A stretch of DNA of 34,429 nucleotides from an uncultured Bacteroidales bacterium (GCA_947303465.1 CAMYYI010000023.1:1-34429); one strand, 5' to 3'; counted from the first letter of the stretch, positions 15,027 to 28,177 are shown. The notes: a model not told the origin generated them from the sequence alone. Made by a program: numbers and translations.

Positions 15027-16047
15027 ATGCGGATTGGAGATTTGGAATTCGGGAGCAGACCGTTGTTTCTCGCGCCTATGGAGGACGTTACCGACGTCTC
15101 CTTCCGCATCCTCTGCAAAGAGCAGGGTGCAGCCATGGTTTATACGGAATTCGTCCCTTCCGACGGACTCATCCGCGATGCCGACAAGGCAATAGCCAAA
15201 ATGCGCACCCTTCCCGAAGAAGCCCCTGTAGCCATACAGATATACGGCCATATTCCGGAATCCATGGTGGAGGCCGCAAAGATGGCAGACCACGCTGCAG
15301 AGATAGCCGGAGGTCACGGCGCCGACATTATCGACATAAACTTCGGCTGCCCGGTAAGCAAGATTGCGGGACGGGGCGCAGGCAGCGGCATGATGCGGGA
15401 ACCGGACAAGATGGTAGCGATAACCAAGGCCGTTGTAGAAGCCGTCCGCAAACCGGTCACCGTAAAGACCCGACTGGGCTGGGACGAGAACAGCAAAATA
15501 ATAGTAGAGCTTGCCGAGCGCCTGCAGGACGCAGGTATACAGGCACTTACCATTCACGGCCGCACTCGTCAGCAGATGTACAAGGGCAGCGCGGACTGGA
15601 CCCTGATAGGCGAGGTCAAAAACAATCCCCGCATGCACATCCCCATAATCGGCAACGGCGATATCACCGATGGCCCCAAGGCAAAAGAGGCATTCGACCG
15701 TTACGGCGTGGATGCTATAATGATAGGGCGGGCTTCTTTCGGTCACCCATGGGTGTTTCGTGAGATACGGCACTACCTGGATACCGGAGAACAGCTTCCT
15801 CCGCTCAGCGTTGCCGAGCGGGTGCAGCTGGCCAAGCGTCATCTGGACCTGTCGTTGCAGTACAAGGGGCAACCGAGGGGAATCTATGAGATGCGCCGGC
15901 ACCTGAGCTGCTACTTCAGGGGACTGCCCGACTTCAAGCAGACCCGCATGAAACTGGTCACGGCCACAGATCCGACCGAAATCCGCAGTACGCTCGACTA
16001 CGTAGCGGAAAGATGGGCCGATGTTCCTCTGGAGACAAGCAACGTAT

Positions 16048-16058
<11 letters not shown>
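15027..16058 (+). CDS. dusB: tRNA-dihydrouridine synthase (DusB type)
   Basis: The 343-residue FMN enzyme reduces uridine to dihydrouridine in the tRNA D-loop. It shows LAPMEDVTD at the N-terminus (about 15-23), catalytic Cys108 in INFGCPVSK, and TVKTRLGWD, TIHGRTRQQMYKG and IGNGDI blocks of the TIM barrel, as in the nifR3/DusB subfamily. The open frame continues upstream through the tRNA-Ser region, but ATG 15027 has normal N-terminal sequence and follows a promoter. It is divergent from tRNA-Ser with only 39 nt between them, an apt pairing of a tRNA and a tRNA-modifying enzyme. Confidence 0.95.
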
Positions 16059-20252
<4,194 letters not shown>

Positions 20253-20263
20253 ACTGATTCCCT

Positions 20264-20833
20264 TTATACCGTAAGGATTTCCTTTTCTTTTGCGGAGACG
20301 ATTTCGTCAACCGTCTTGACCTTCTTGTCGGTCAGTTTCTGTACCTCGTCCTCGGCCTCTTTCTCTACGTCTTCTGAAAGGCCGTCGTTCTTCTGCGCTT
20401 TCTTCAGGAGGTCGAATGCGTCGCGGCGTGCGTTGCGCACGGTCACCTTGGTCTGTTCGCCGGTAGCCTTGGCCTTCTTGATGAGGTCGCGGCGGCGCTC
20501 CTCGGTGAGAGCGGGCACGGTGCAACGGATAATCTCGCCGTTATTCTGGGGAGTGAAACCCAGATTGGCGTCCATAATGGCCTTCTCTATCTTGGGAATC
20601 ATGTTCTTTTCCCAGGGCTGGAGGGTGAGGGTCTTGGCATCCGGTGCGGAGATGGAAGCCACCTGGTGCACCGGGGTCGGGGAGCCGTAATAATCTACCA
20701 TCAGTCCGTTGAATACGGAGGGGTTGGCCTTGCCGACGCGGTAGGTCTTGAGGTCTTCCTCGAGGAAGCTGACGGCGTCCTGCATCTTGCTCTCAGCGCC
20801 GCTCACAATTTCTTTTGCTCTTTCTGTCAACAT
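20264..20833 (-). CDS. frr: Ribosome recycling factor
   Basis: The 189-residue cytosolic protein splits post-termination ribosomes together with EF-G. The sequence shows the family blocks DLKTYRVGKANPSVFNGL (about 28-45), YGSPTPVHQVASIS, LTLQPWEKNMIPKIEKAI and the signature LTEERRRDLIKKAK (about 122-135). Length is normal. It is co-transcribed with pyrH (1-nt gap), the usual bacterial pairing, and converges on lacZ. Confidence 0.97.
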   Translation of the reverse strand: MLTERAKEIVSGAESKMQDAVSFLEEDLKTYRVGKANPSVFNGLMVDYYGSPTPVHQVASISAPDAKTLTLQPWEKNMIPKIEKAIMDANLGFTPQNNGEIIRCTVPALTEERRRDLIKKAKATGEQTKVTVRNARRDAFDLLKKAQKNDGLSEDVEKEAEDEVQKLTDKKVKTVDEIVSAKEKEILTV

Positions 20834-20834
20834 A

Positions 20835-21542
20835 TTATTCTGCTTTTACTATTGTTCCGATAGGTTCGCCGCGGAGCAGCCTTGCAAGGTTGCCGGGACG
20901 GGTGATGTCGAAGACCACGATGGGGACAGGACCCTGTTCGCACAGGGCGTATGCGGTCTGGTCCATTACCTTCAGGTGGTCGGCCATCGCCTTGGTGAAA
21001 GTGAGTTCCTCATAGCGGACGGCGGTGGGGTCCTTTTCCGGATCTGCGGTATAGACACCATCTACACGGGTACCCTTGAGAAGTGCGTCAGCACCCAGTT
21101 CCAGGGCACGGAGGGCGGCTCCGGAGTCGGTGGTGAAGTAGGGGTTGCCGGTGCCACCGGAGATGAGGGCCACGCCTCCGCGTTCCAGCAGCGCGACTGC
21201 ATTGTCGCGGGTGTAATAGCGGGCGTGCGGCTCCATGGGAGTTGCGGTAAACACCTCAGCTTCTACTCCGAGGCTGCGGATTGCACAAGCGAGGGCGAGG
21301 GAGTTGATGACTGTGGCCAGCATTCCCATGCGGTCTCCCGTCACGCGGTCGAAGCCCTTTCCGACTCCCTGCAGACCGCGGAAAATGTTGCCGCCGCCGT
21401 TAACTATCGCAACCTGACGGCCTTCCCGGACCGCTTCTACGATTTCTGCCGCATATCTGTTGAGGCTCTCGGGCTCCAGTCCTTTGCCTGAAGGGCCGCC
21501 CAGGCTCTCGCCGCTAAGTTTAAGTAATACTCGTTTGTACAT
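20835..21542 (-). CDS. pyrH: UMP kinase
   Basis: The 235-residue hexameric bacterial UMP kinase converts UMP to UDP for pyrimidine and cell-wall precursors. It has LLKLSGESLGG at the N-terminus, IVNGGGNIFRG (about 52-62), GDRMGMLATVINSLAL (about 72-87) and GGTGNPYFTTDS (about 131-142). The frame is open further upstream, but ATG 21542 (MYKRVLLKLSGE) is the family start. It has a promoter with a 20-nt leader and precedes frr. Confidence 0.97.
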   Translation of the reverse strand: MYKRVLLKLSGESLGGPSGKGLEPESLNRYAAEIVEAVREGRQVAIVNGGGNIFRGLQGVGKGFDRVTGDRMGMLATVINSLALACAIRSLGVEAEVFTATPMEPHARYYTRDNAVALLERGGVALISGGTGNPYFTTDSGAALRALELGADALLKGTRVDGVYTADPEKDPTAVRYEELTFTKAMADHLKVMDQTAYALCEQGPVPIVVFDITRPGNLARLLRGEPIGTIVKAE

Positions 21543-21562
21543 ATCTAAACAGTGAAAACAAA

Positions 21563-21570
21563 CAAAAATA
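21563..21570 (-). promoter_or_regulatory. -7 box of pyrH-frr
   Basis: The minus strand reads TATTTTTG (TAnnTTTG). A TTGG lies 19 nt upstream of it, as a -33 element. The gap to the pyrH ATG is 20 nt, so this transcript has a short leader, unlike trxA, xth, cysS and dus. Confidence 0.65.
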
Positions 21571-21602
21571 TCGGAAAAATACCAAATTTCCAATATTATT
21601 AT

Positions 21603-21610
21603 CATATTTG
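21603..21610 (+). promoter_or_regulatory. Probable -7 box of the TonB-receptor operon
   Basis: CATATTTG, one mismatch from TAnnTTTG, ends 4 nt before the receptor ATG at 21615. It is divergent from the pyrH promoter in the same short intergenic region. Confidence 0.5.
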
Positions 21611-21614
21611 CGCC

Positions 21615-24600
21615 ATGCAAAGGTTAGTTACGGTTTTGTTGATTCTGTTGGGGACGGTGTGTTCGGCCCAGTCGCCGGTATACAGGGGACGGGTGATTCC
21701 GGATTACGATTTCTCCTTCAACGGCCACTATTTCTGGTACACTCCCGAGTTCCGTCCCGGGACTCTCTGCTATAACGGTACCGTCTATCAGGACGTGAAC
21801 ATGAACGTCAACTCCCATACCCAGGAGGTGCTCGTTAAACAGACTCAGGCGGAGCCCCCCGTAGCCCTTGACGGAAACCTGCTGCCCTGGTTCGAGCAGG
21901 ATGGCATTTACTATGTAAACCTGAGGCTCGCCGGCGTAGAAGCGGCGCCTGAGGGTTTTTTTCAGGTATTGTATGACGGTCAGCAGACATGCTATTGTCA
22001 GAGACGCAAGCTCTTTGCGAGGGACCCTGGAAACCATGACGGAGTGCGCGGAATAGGGTATAACGATCCCAATTACCGCGAAGACGTTATCTCGTATTTT
22101 CACCAGCAAGACAATTATTTCGCTATCCGTAAAGGAAAATTCAAAAAGATTCATCCGGGAAAGCGCAAGAGAGCTTCCCTCATGGCGGATTATCTTCCCG
22201 AGCAGGCCAATGTGGTTACGGATACTGTAAGGTTTGTATCCTCCGCAGGCAAACCAGTACAGGGGAAGGCTCCCGAGGACCTGCCTGCCGGCTGGTTCGC
22301 CACCGAGAGCCCGTCCGCTACAAGGCAGGCGCTTCTGGATGCCCTGGAGCAGGACAAGCTGATAGCAAATTACCGCAACAAAACGTACGAAATAGGTACA
22401 GTACGTGTTTCCGAGGGGCCGGTGAAGGTGAGCGGAACTGTCCGTGACGTTGCCACCGGAGAAGTCCTCGGAGGTGTGCTGGTATCCGATGCCGCAGAAC
22501 GCATATTCAGTTATACCGGAGCGGACGGAACATACGTACTGACGCTCCCTCTTGGCGATAATGTCCTCAAATTCAGGGAGTACACCAAGGAAGACATGGA
22601 TATCCGCGTGATTGTTAAGGATGCCGGCGTGCTGGATGTGGTTATGCGGGAGAAGGTCACTGCCCTCAAGAGCGCATACGTTTCTGCCAACAGCATGGCG
22701 GAGCATAGGCGGACAGCCATGGGGCTTGAAGAGATAAACAGCTCTACCGTTACCCATATTCCCTCCGTCTTTGGCGAGGGTGACGTGCTTAAGGCGGTGC
22801 TTACTCTTCCGGGAGTAAAGAGCGTGGGAGAGGCCTCCAGCGGATTCAATGTCAGAGGCGGATCTGCAGACCAGAACCTCATACTTTTCAACGGAGGGAC
22901 TATTTACAACCCCAGCCACCTCTTCGGCATCTTCTCCGCTTTCAATACCGACATAGTAGACGGTATTGAACTGTACAAGAGTTCAATTCCGGTGGAGTAC
23001 GGCGGCCGCATCTCTTCCGTACTGGATATCAGTTCCCGCGACGGCAACCCGGAGCGCATCAGGGGATCGGTAGGCCTGGGCTTGCTTACCAGCCATATCG
23101 CACTGGACGGACCTATCATAAAAAACAAGACCACTTTTGTGCTGGGTGGACGTACAACCTATTCCGACTGGTTGCTCAAGCGTCTGCCGGCAGACAGCGG
23201 GTATTCCGGCGGCAAGGCTTCGTTCAGCGACGTCAACCTGGGTGTGACCCATCATTTCGACGACCGCAACAGCCTTAAGCTTACCGGTTACTGGTCCCGC
23301 GACGGTTTCTCTTTCAGGGGCGATACCACGTTCCGCTACTCCAATGTAGACGCGGCCCTGAAGTGGAATCACAAGTGGGGCGAGGGCAACAACCTGGATG
23401 TCACTGCCGGTTACGACCGCTATTCCAACACCCTCGAAGATAATTCTCCTGCGAATGCCATAGGCGCTTACAGCCTCGCCACCTTGATTCAGCAGGGATT
23501 CACCCGCGCTACGGCTAAGCTGAAGACGGGGAATCATAATATAACGTTCGGAGGTGATGCCGTGTTTTACGCACTCGATCCTGGTACTCTTTCACCGTTT
23601 GGTGAACGCTCCAAGGTGGTGCCCAGCCAGCTGGCCCGTGAGATGGGAGTGGAACCGTCGGTTTATGCGGGGGATTTGTGGCAGCCTGTGAACAGCCCGT
23701 TCTCGATAGATGCAGGCATACGCTATTCTTCTTTCCTGGTCCTGTCACCGTTCAAGTATTACGGATCGCCGGAGTTTAGGATAGGGAGCAAGTATACGCC
23801 TCTGCCGAACCTGTCGGTGAAGGCCGGGTTCAATACCATGACCCAGTATATCCATCTTATTTCCAATACCTCCGCAATTTCTCCCATAGATTCATGGAGA
23901 CTGTGCGGCGCCGACATCAAGCCGCAGTACGGTTATCAGGCTGCAGGAGGAGTGTATTGGACGGTATTTGGAAACGCCCTGGATATTTCACTGGAGGGCT
24001 ATTACAAGCGCAGCTACAATTATCTGGACTATAAATCGGGCGCCGTTCTTGTCATGAACGATCATCTTGCCGACGACCTGGTAACAACTACAGGACGCGC
24101 CTACGGAGTAGAGCTCATGCTGCGCAAACAGACCGGCCGCCTGACGGGATGGGTATCTTACACATGGTCGCGCGCATTTCTTAAGGAAATGGAAGACAGG
24201 GGCGTAGAGACCATCAACGGCGGCGACTGGTACAACGCTCCATTCGACAAGCCTCACGACTTCAAGCTGGTAGGAAACTATAAATTCACCCACCGTTACA
24301 GCCTGTCCGTCAACGTCGATTACTCGACGGGCCGCCCCGTTACAGTTCCAGTTGGCCAGTACTACTACGGAGATGCTTTGCGCCTGCTGTTCTCTGAGCG
24401 CAATGCGCACCGCATTCCGGACTACTTCCGGCTGGATCTTGCCCTGAACATCGAACCGGGGCACTATCTCAAGGCCCTTACCCACATGTCCGCCACCATC
24501 GGCTGCTACAACGTTACCGGCCGTAAGAACCCCTACTCTGTGTTCTATACCACGAACGGAGGCAAGGTGGTACAGGGTTACATGGTGTCCGTTTTTGCTA

Positions 24601-24638
24601 CGCAGGTCCCTTATCTGAGCCTAAATCTGAAGTTCTGA
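21615..24638 (+). CDS. TonB-dependent outer-membrane receptor with extra N-terminal domain
   Basis: This is a 1007-residue protein after choosing ATG 21615; an upstream frame extension would precede the signal peptide MQRLVTVLLILLGTVCSAQ. Residues about 22-250 form an extra N-terminal region containing TLCYNGTVYQDVNMNVN, reminiscent of an uncharacterised Bacteroidetes domain. A CarboxypepD_reg-like beta-sandwich follows (about 270-355, KVSGTVRDVATGEVLGGVLV). The plug comes next (about 375-490, with SGFNVRGGSADQNLILFNGG and YKSSIPVEYGGRISSVLDI), then a 22-strand-type barrel to the C-terminal LSLNLKF. The substrate is unknown. The downstream DUF4249 lipoprotein shares one base with its stop and takes the place a SusD would have. 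Confidence 0.9.
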   Translation: MQRLVTVLLILLGTVCSAQSPVYRGRVIPDYDFSFNGHYFWYTPEFRPGTLCYNGTVYQDVNMNVNSHTQEVLVKQTQAEPPVALDGNLLPWFEQDGIYYVNLRLAGVEAAPEGFFQVLYDGQQTCYCQRRKLFARDPGNHDGVRGIGYNDPNYREDVISYFHQQDNYFAIRKGKFKKIHPGKRKRASLMADYLPEQANVVTDTVRFVSSAGKPVQGKAPEDLPAGWFATESPSATRQALLDALEQDKLIANYRNKTYEIGTVRVSEGPVKVSGTVRDVATGEVLGGVLVSDAAERIFSYTGADGTYVLTLPLGDNVLKFREYTKEDMDIRVIVKDAGVLDVVMREKVTALKSAYVSANSMAEHRRTAMGLEEINSSTVTHIPSVFGEGDVLKAVLTLPGVKSVGEASSGFNVRGGSADQNLILFNGGTIYNPSHLFGIFSAFNTDIVDGIELYKSSIPVEYGGRISSVLDISSRDGNPERIRGSVGLGLLTSHIALDGPIIKNKTTFVLGGRTTYSDWLLKRLPADSGYSGGKASFSDVNLGVTHHFDDRNSLKLTGYWSRDGFSFRGDTTFRYSNVDAALKWNHKWGEGNNLDVTAGYDRYSNTLEDNSPANAIGAYSLATLIQQGFTRATAKLKTGNHNITFGGDAVFYALDPGTLSPFGERSKVVPSQLAREMGVEPSVYAGDLWQPVNSPFSIDAGIRYSSFLVLSPFKYYGSPEFRIGSKYTPLPNLSVKAGFNTMTQYIHLISNTSAISPIDSWRLCGADIKPQYGYQAAGGVYWTVFGNALDISLEGYYKRSYNYLDYKSGAVLVMNDHLADDLVTTTGRAYGVELMLRKQTGRLTGWVSYTWSRAFLKEMEDRGVETINGGDWYNAPFDKPHDFKLVGNYKFTHRYSLSVNVDYSTGRPVTVPVGQYYYGDALRLLFSERNAHRIPDYFRLDLALNIEPGHYLKALTHMSATIGCYNVTGRKNPYSVFYTTNGGKVVQGYMVSVFATQVPYLSLNLKF

Positions 24639-25783
24639 TGAAAAAATATATCTTTTGTATCCTCTTCGCCTTTGCCGTTACCGCATGCATATATCCCTAC
24701 GATGCGGAAATCAGCGGTGAAGCGCCCGACCGCCTGGTGGTCTCCGGAGATATACTGATAGGGGATAAGAGCCGTATAGACCTCGGCTATGTGATGCCGC
24801 TGAATTCTAATACGGATCTGGTAAAGAAGACCCCGCCGACCGGCACCGTTACAGTAGAAAATGACCAGGGACTGCAGTTCCGCGGAGTGCTTTCCAGGCC
24901 GGGCAGTTTTATAGTCGATACCAGTGAGGCTCAGGAAGATGCCAACTACCGACTTGTCATCAAACTCACCGACGGCCGGGAATTCAATACCCCGTGGTCC
25001 GCAGTAAACGAGGCTCCGGTAATCACAGATTTGTCATACAAAACCGATGAGGATAACCTCAGGATTTACTGCAGTCTGGACGGAGGCGATAGCATCCAGA
25101 ACTTCACCTGGGATTATGAGGAGGTTTGGGAGTATCACGCTTACTTCAAGCCGGATCTGCTCTACGTTGACGGAAAGTATGAAATCAGGATAGGATTCAG
25201 CGATTATTACTATTGCTGGAACAGCCGTAATTCCCTGGAACCCACCCTGGTATCTTCTGAAGCTTTATCCGAGAACCGCATAGAAGAGAACAATTTCCTG
25301 ACGATTCCACGTTCCGACACGAGGATCTCATATCTTTATTCCATAAAGCTTAAGGCAAGCGGTTTGACAGCCCCGGCCATGGCTTATATGCGTAACCTCA
25401 AGACCCTCTCCGACGATACCGGAGGCCTGTTTACGCCCACCCCCAGCGAAATGCGCGGAAACGTAAGCTGCGTAACCAATCCGGATGAGCAGGTGGTGGG
25501 TTACGTGAGCGTTTGCAAACGGGCCGCCAAGCGTATCTTCATCGACGCCACATATGTCTATAAGCCCCCCATTAAGCCGGAATCCCTGTTGTTCTATCCG
25601 GAACCCGACGAGGACGGCAACTACGATCTGGACGGGTGCTTCATGTTAAACTCTCCCGTCTCTTGTGATGATGACGAACCCGATTCCACCAATGTGAAAT
25701 GGGGGCCGAAACGCTGTGTTGACTGCCGTGCATGGGGAGGAACCAAAACAAAGCCGGCCTGGTGGCCAAACGATGACGAATAA
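24638..25783 (+). CDS. DUF4249 lipoprotein
   Basis: The 381-residue protein has lipobox VTAC (Cys17) and the DUF4249 hallmark start DRLVVSGDILIGDKSRIDL (about 31-49). It is beta-rich and ends with the family-like Cys/Trp tail RCVDCRAWGGT...AWWPNDDE. DUF4249 proteins are typically encoded after SusC-like receptors without a SusD. They are presumed to be the surface lid or ligand-binding partner, but no function has been shown to my knowledge. It is coupled to both neighbours by single-base stop/start overlaps (TGATG and TAATG). Confidence 0.88.
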   Translation: MKKYIFCILFAFAVTACIYPYDAEISGEAPDRLVVSGDILIGDKSRIDLGYVMPLNSNTDLVKKTPPTGTVTVENDQGLQFRGVLSRPGSFIVDTSEAQEDANYRLVIKLTDGREFNTPWSAVNEAPVITDLSYKTDEDNLRIYCSLDGGDSIQNFTWDYEEVWEYHAYFKPDLLYVDGKYEIRIGFSDYYYCWNSRNSLEPTLVSSEALSENRIEENNFLTIPRSDTRISYLYSIKLKASGLTAPAMAYMRNLKTLSDDTGGLFTPTPSEMRGNVSCVTNPDEQVVGYVSVCKRAAKRIFIDATYVYKPPIKPESLLFYPEPDEDGNYDLDGCFMLNSPVSCDDDEPDSTNVKWGPKRCVDCRAWGGTKTKPAWWPNDDE

Positions 25784-27315
25784 TGAAAAGGATAATAATT
25801 ATAACGCTTCTGTCATTAGCGGCCCTCACGGCCGGCGCCCAGGTATATGTGGCAACTGATAAGTCCTGTTACCTGGCCGGCGAGAAGATCTGGTGCTCCG
25901 TATTCTGCGCTGAAGGGCCTTCCGTAGTGTATCTCGAACTCATTTCTGCTGACGGTTCTACTGCCCGCACCCGTATCGATGTGCGCAAGGGAAGGGGCGG
26001 CGGATCGCTGCAGATACCAGTCACCACCCCCACCGGAAATTACAGACTGTGTGCGTACACGGGCCAATCGGATGCCAGATATGGCGGCCCGGTGCTGTCT
26101 GTTTTCAATACGGTTTCTACCGACAGGGTGCAAGACGGGGTGCTAATAGTGGATGCAGATGAATACGGCAGTACTGCCGCCGTGCAAACTGGATATGGCT
26201 TCTCCGTGCAGACCGCTGGCGACATAGTTCTGGAAAACAATTCGGGGAGCCTGGTCAGCTGTTGCATTTCCCTTACCCGCAGCGATTCCATAAACGCGCC
26301 TGGATATCACTCCATCGCCACTTTCGTGCCCGGTGCCGCCGGCCCGGAATCGCACGGCGAGGTGCTGAAGGCCATAGTTGCCGGTCCCGATGCCGATGCT
26401 GTGCTGGGAGAAAACCTGGCGGCTGTGATTGCCGTTCCGGGCTCCAGGACCGACTGCTGTACCGCAGTGGTCGATGAAGACGGAACCGCGTCCTTCGAAA
26501 CGGAAAACATATTCGGCAACGTGGATGTGGTGTGTATGCTGGAGGGGCTGGAAAGCGGCAAGACCGCACACATGGAGCTCTTATCCCCGTTCCTGTCTCC
26601 CAGGCCGGGCGACCTGCCCAAACTCAAGCTTTGCCGCAGTATGCAGGACGACCTTCTGAGACGCACTGCAGCTATGATTGAAGAACGGGCGACCGACACC
26701 CTGGCTGCCACCCTCCCGATGCGCAGGGAGCACTTCATGCAGACACATGAGTGTGTTACCTATATCCTGGATGACTACACCCGCTTCCCGACCATGGAGG
26801 AGGTCTTCGTGGAGATAACTCCGGACGTGAAGCTGCGGCACCGTGCAGGCGGGGTGACCAAAATATATGTGCTCATGGAGAACAGCGTCGCCGAGGGCGC
26901 CCCGCGCTGGGGCGATGCCGTGGTTATGATTGACGGCGTACCCGTGCCGGACAAGAAACTCATAGAAACATACGATCCTGCCATAGTGAAGGCGATAGAA
27001 GTGTACCCGTACCGGTATAACATGGGATACAGAATCTTCGACGGGGTGGTGAATCTGGTGACTTTCAAGGGCAATATGCCGGGGGTCCTGTTCGATGACA
27101 ACGTACGCATTTATGATTTCTATGGCTGCTCATGGCCTATGGTGCACTCCGGGAGCGAAACTCCGTACTGGAATCCGCTGGTTTCCCTTGCGCCGGGAGA
27201 AAAATTCGAGCTTCCTGCTGATGCCCTGGTGCCTGGAAAAAGCTACAGTCTTACGGTTGAGGGGCTGGCTTCGGATGGCAGGCCGGTTTATCTGAGAAAA
27301 ACCTTCGTCAGATAA
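25783..27315 (+). CDS. MG2-domain protein with TonB-plug-like segment
   Basis: The 510-residue protein has a Sec signal peptide (MKRIIIITLLSLAALTAGAQ). Residues about 21-105 look like an MG2 macroglobulin-type domain (YVATDKSCYLAGEKIWCSVFC, then a strand ending TGNYRLCAYTG). Residues about 350-430 resemble a TonB plug fragment (GDAVVMIDGVPVPDKKLIE, then IVKAIEVYPYRYNMGYRIFDGVVNLVTFKG). There is no barrel, so it is not a receptor. It may be a periplasmic or surface accessory that docks to the receptor encoded two genes upstream. Stop and start codons are fused with the DUF4249 gene. Confidence 0.75.
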   Translation: MKRIIIITLLSLAALTAGAQVYVATDKSCYLAGEKIWCSVFCAEGPSVVYLELISADGSTARTRIDVRKGRGGGSLQIPVTTPTGNYRLCAYTGQSDARYGGPVLSVFNTVSTDRVQDGVLIVDADEYGSTAAVQTGYGFSVQTAGDIVLENNSGSLVSCCISLTRSDSINAPGYHSIATFVPGAAGPESHGEVLKAIVAGPDADAVLGENLAAVIAVPGSRTDCCTAVVDEDGTASFETENIFGNVDVVCMLEGLESGKTAHMELLSPFLSPRPGDLPKLKLCRSMQDDLLRRTAAMIEERATDTLAATLPMRREHFMQTHECVTYILDDYTRFPTMEEVFVEITPDVKLRHRAGGVTKIYVLMENSVAEGAPRWGDAVVMIDGVPVPDKKLIETYDPAIVKAIEVYPYRYNMGYRIFDGVVNLVTFKGNMPGVLFDDNVRIYDFYGCSWPMVHSGSETPYWNPLVSLAPGEKFELPADALVPGKSYSLTVEGLASDGRPVYLRKTFVR

Positions 27316-27318
27316 TTG

Positions 27319-27334
27319 GAATCTTGCAAGATTC
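27319..27334. promoter_or_regulatory. Perfect 16-bp palindrome in the sdhC promoter spacer
   Basis: GAATCTTGCAAGATTC is fully self-complementary with no loop. It lies between a TTGG at 27316-27319 (-33 position) and the -7 box at 27339, almost filling the 19-nt spacer. This is where a dimeric regulator would block or remodel RNA polymerase binding. It could alternatively be a weak terminator of the preceding operon, but there is no T-run. Confidence 0.5.
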
Positions 27335-27338
27335 GGAC

Positions 27339-27346
27339 TATATTTG
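27339..27346 (+). promoter_or_regulatory. -7 box of sdhC
   Basis: TATATTTG matches TAnnTTTG, with TTGG 19 nt upstream. The gap to the ATG is 28 nt, so the message has a leader of roughly 20-25 nt. Confidence 0.72.
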
Positions 27347-27374
27347 CATATTGTATTGACGAAACGTTTAATCT

Positions 27375-28100
27375 ATGTTCATATTCAATTCTTCTATCGG
27401 CAAGAAGTTCATCCAGGCGGTAAGCGGGGCTTTTCTTGTGATTTTCCTTCTTCTTCACGCCACCATCAACTTCTTTTCTGTAATAGATTCATTTACCGGC
27501 AAATATGGTATTGCGGCCGCTGATGCAGACCTGTTCACCAAGGGAGACGGCCTCTTCAAACTGGGCTGCGACTTCATGTCCACCCCCATCATCTCCATCA
27601 TGGTGCCCGTCCTTGCGCTCGGCTTCTTCGTGCACATCCTTTACGGTATCTGGCTTACCATCCAGAACCTTCGTGCCCGCGGAGGTTACAAGCGCTATGA
27701 GGTCTCCAGCAAGGCTGCAGCCGATTCCTGGTCTGCCAAGAACATGCTGGTTCTCGGAATAATCATTCTCGGATTCATCTGCTATCACCTTACTCACTTC
27801 TGGGCCAAGATGCAGCTTCCCGAGATGTTCGGTATAGGCACCTTTGAGAACAACCCTTACCTCCTGCTCAATGCAACCTTTGGCAAGTGGTGGCTGCTTC
27901 TCCTTTACCTCTGCTGGTTCGGCGCCCTGTTCCTGCACCTTACTCATGGTTTCTGGAGCATGTTCCAGACAGTGGGCTGGAATGGACAGACGTGGTTCAA
28001 GAGGGTCAAGGTGATAGGCGTCATTGTGGCTGCCATCATCGTCCTTATGTTCGCCACTACCGCAGTGAACGCATTCGTGCAAGTGAACTGCTTGGGGTAA
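27375..28100 (+). CDS. sdhC: Succinate dehydrogenase / fumarate reductase cytochrome b subunit
   Basis: The 241-residue membrane protein has five predicted helices, as in the Bacteroidetes b-type SdhC/FrdC. Candidate haem ligands are the histidines in LLLHATINF, FVHILYGIWLT, CYHLTHFWAKMQ and LFLHLTHGFWSMFQ. NLRARGGYKRYEV between helices is also family-typical. The subunit anchors SdhAB and passes electrons between menaquinone and succinate/fumarate. Normally sdhA and sdhB follow directly; here a strong terminator and glycosidase genes follow instead. The sequence looks intact, so the partners are presumably elsewhere in the genome, or this is a paralogue. Confidence 0.92.
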   Translation: MFIFNSSIGKKFIQAVSGAFLVIFLLLHATINFFSVIDSFTGKYGIAAADADLFTKGDGLFKLGCDFMSTPIISIMVPVLALGFFVHILYGIWLTIQNLRARGGYKRYEVSSKAAADSWSAKNMLVLGIIILGFICYHLTHFWAKMQLPEMFGIGTFENNPYLLLNATFGKWWLLLLYLCWFGALFLHLTHGFWSMFQTVGWNGQTWFKRVKVIGVIVAAIIVLMFATTAVNAFVQVNCLG

Positions 28101-28125
28101 ATTACTGAATTACATCAGATTACAT

Positions 28126-28156
28126 AAAGCGGTCCGGCGTTCAGCCGGGCCGCTTT
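28126..28156 (+). terminator. Intrinsic terminator of sdhC
   Basis: A 13-bp stem (AAAGCGGTCCGGC against GCCGGGCCGCTTT, with one T-G wobble) has a GTTCA loop and ends in TTTT. It lies 25 nt after the sdhC stop. It is the clearest intrinsic terminator in the window and isolates sdhC from the hexosaminidase operon. Confidence 0.88.
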
Positions 28157-28177
28157 TCGCAAGTGATTATAATTTAT

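Noticed and set aside
21624..22919. 431-codon minus-strand frame opposite the TonB receptor
   Set aside because: It covers the signal peptide, regulatory domain and plug start of a well-supported receptor gene and shows no domain.
28126..28156. A third copy of the GCGGTCC repeat
   Set aside because: It shares only seven bases with the repeat arms. The structure is a single long stem with a T-run, so it is the sdhC terminator.
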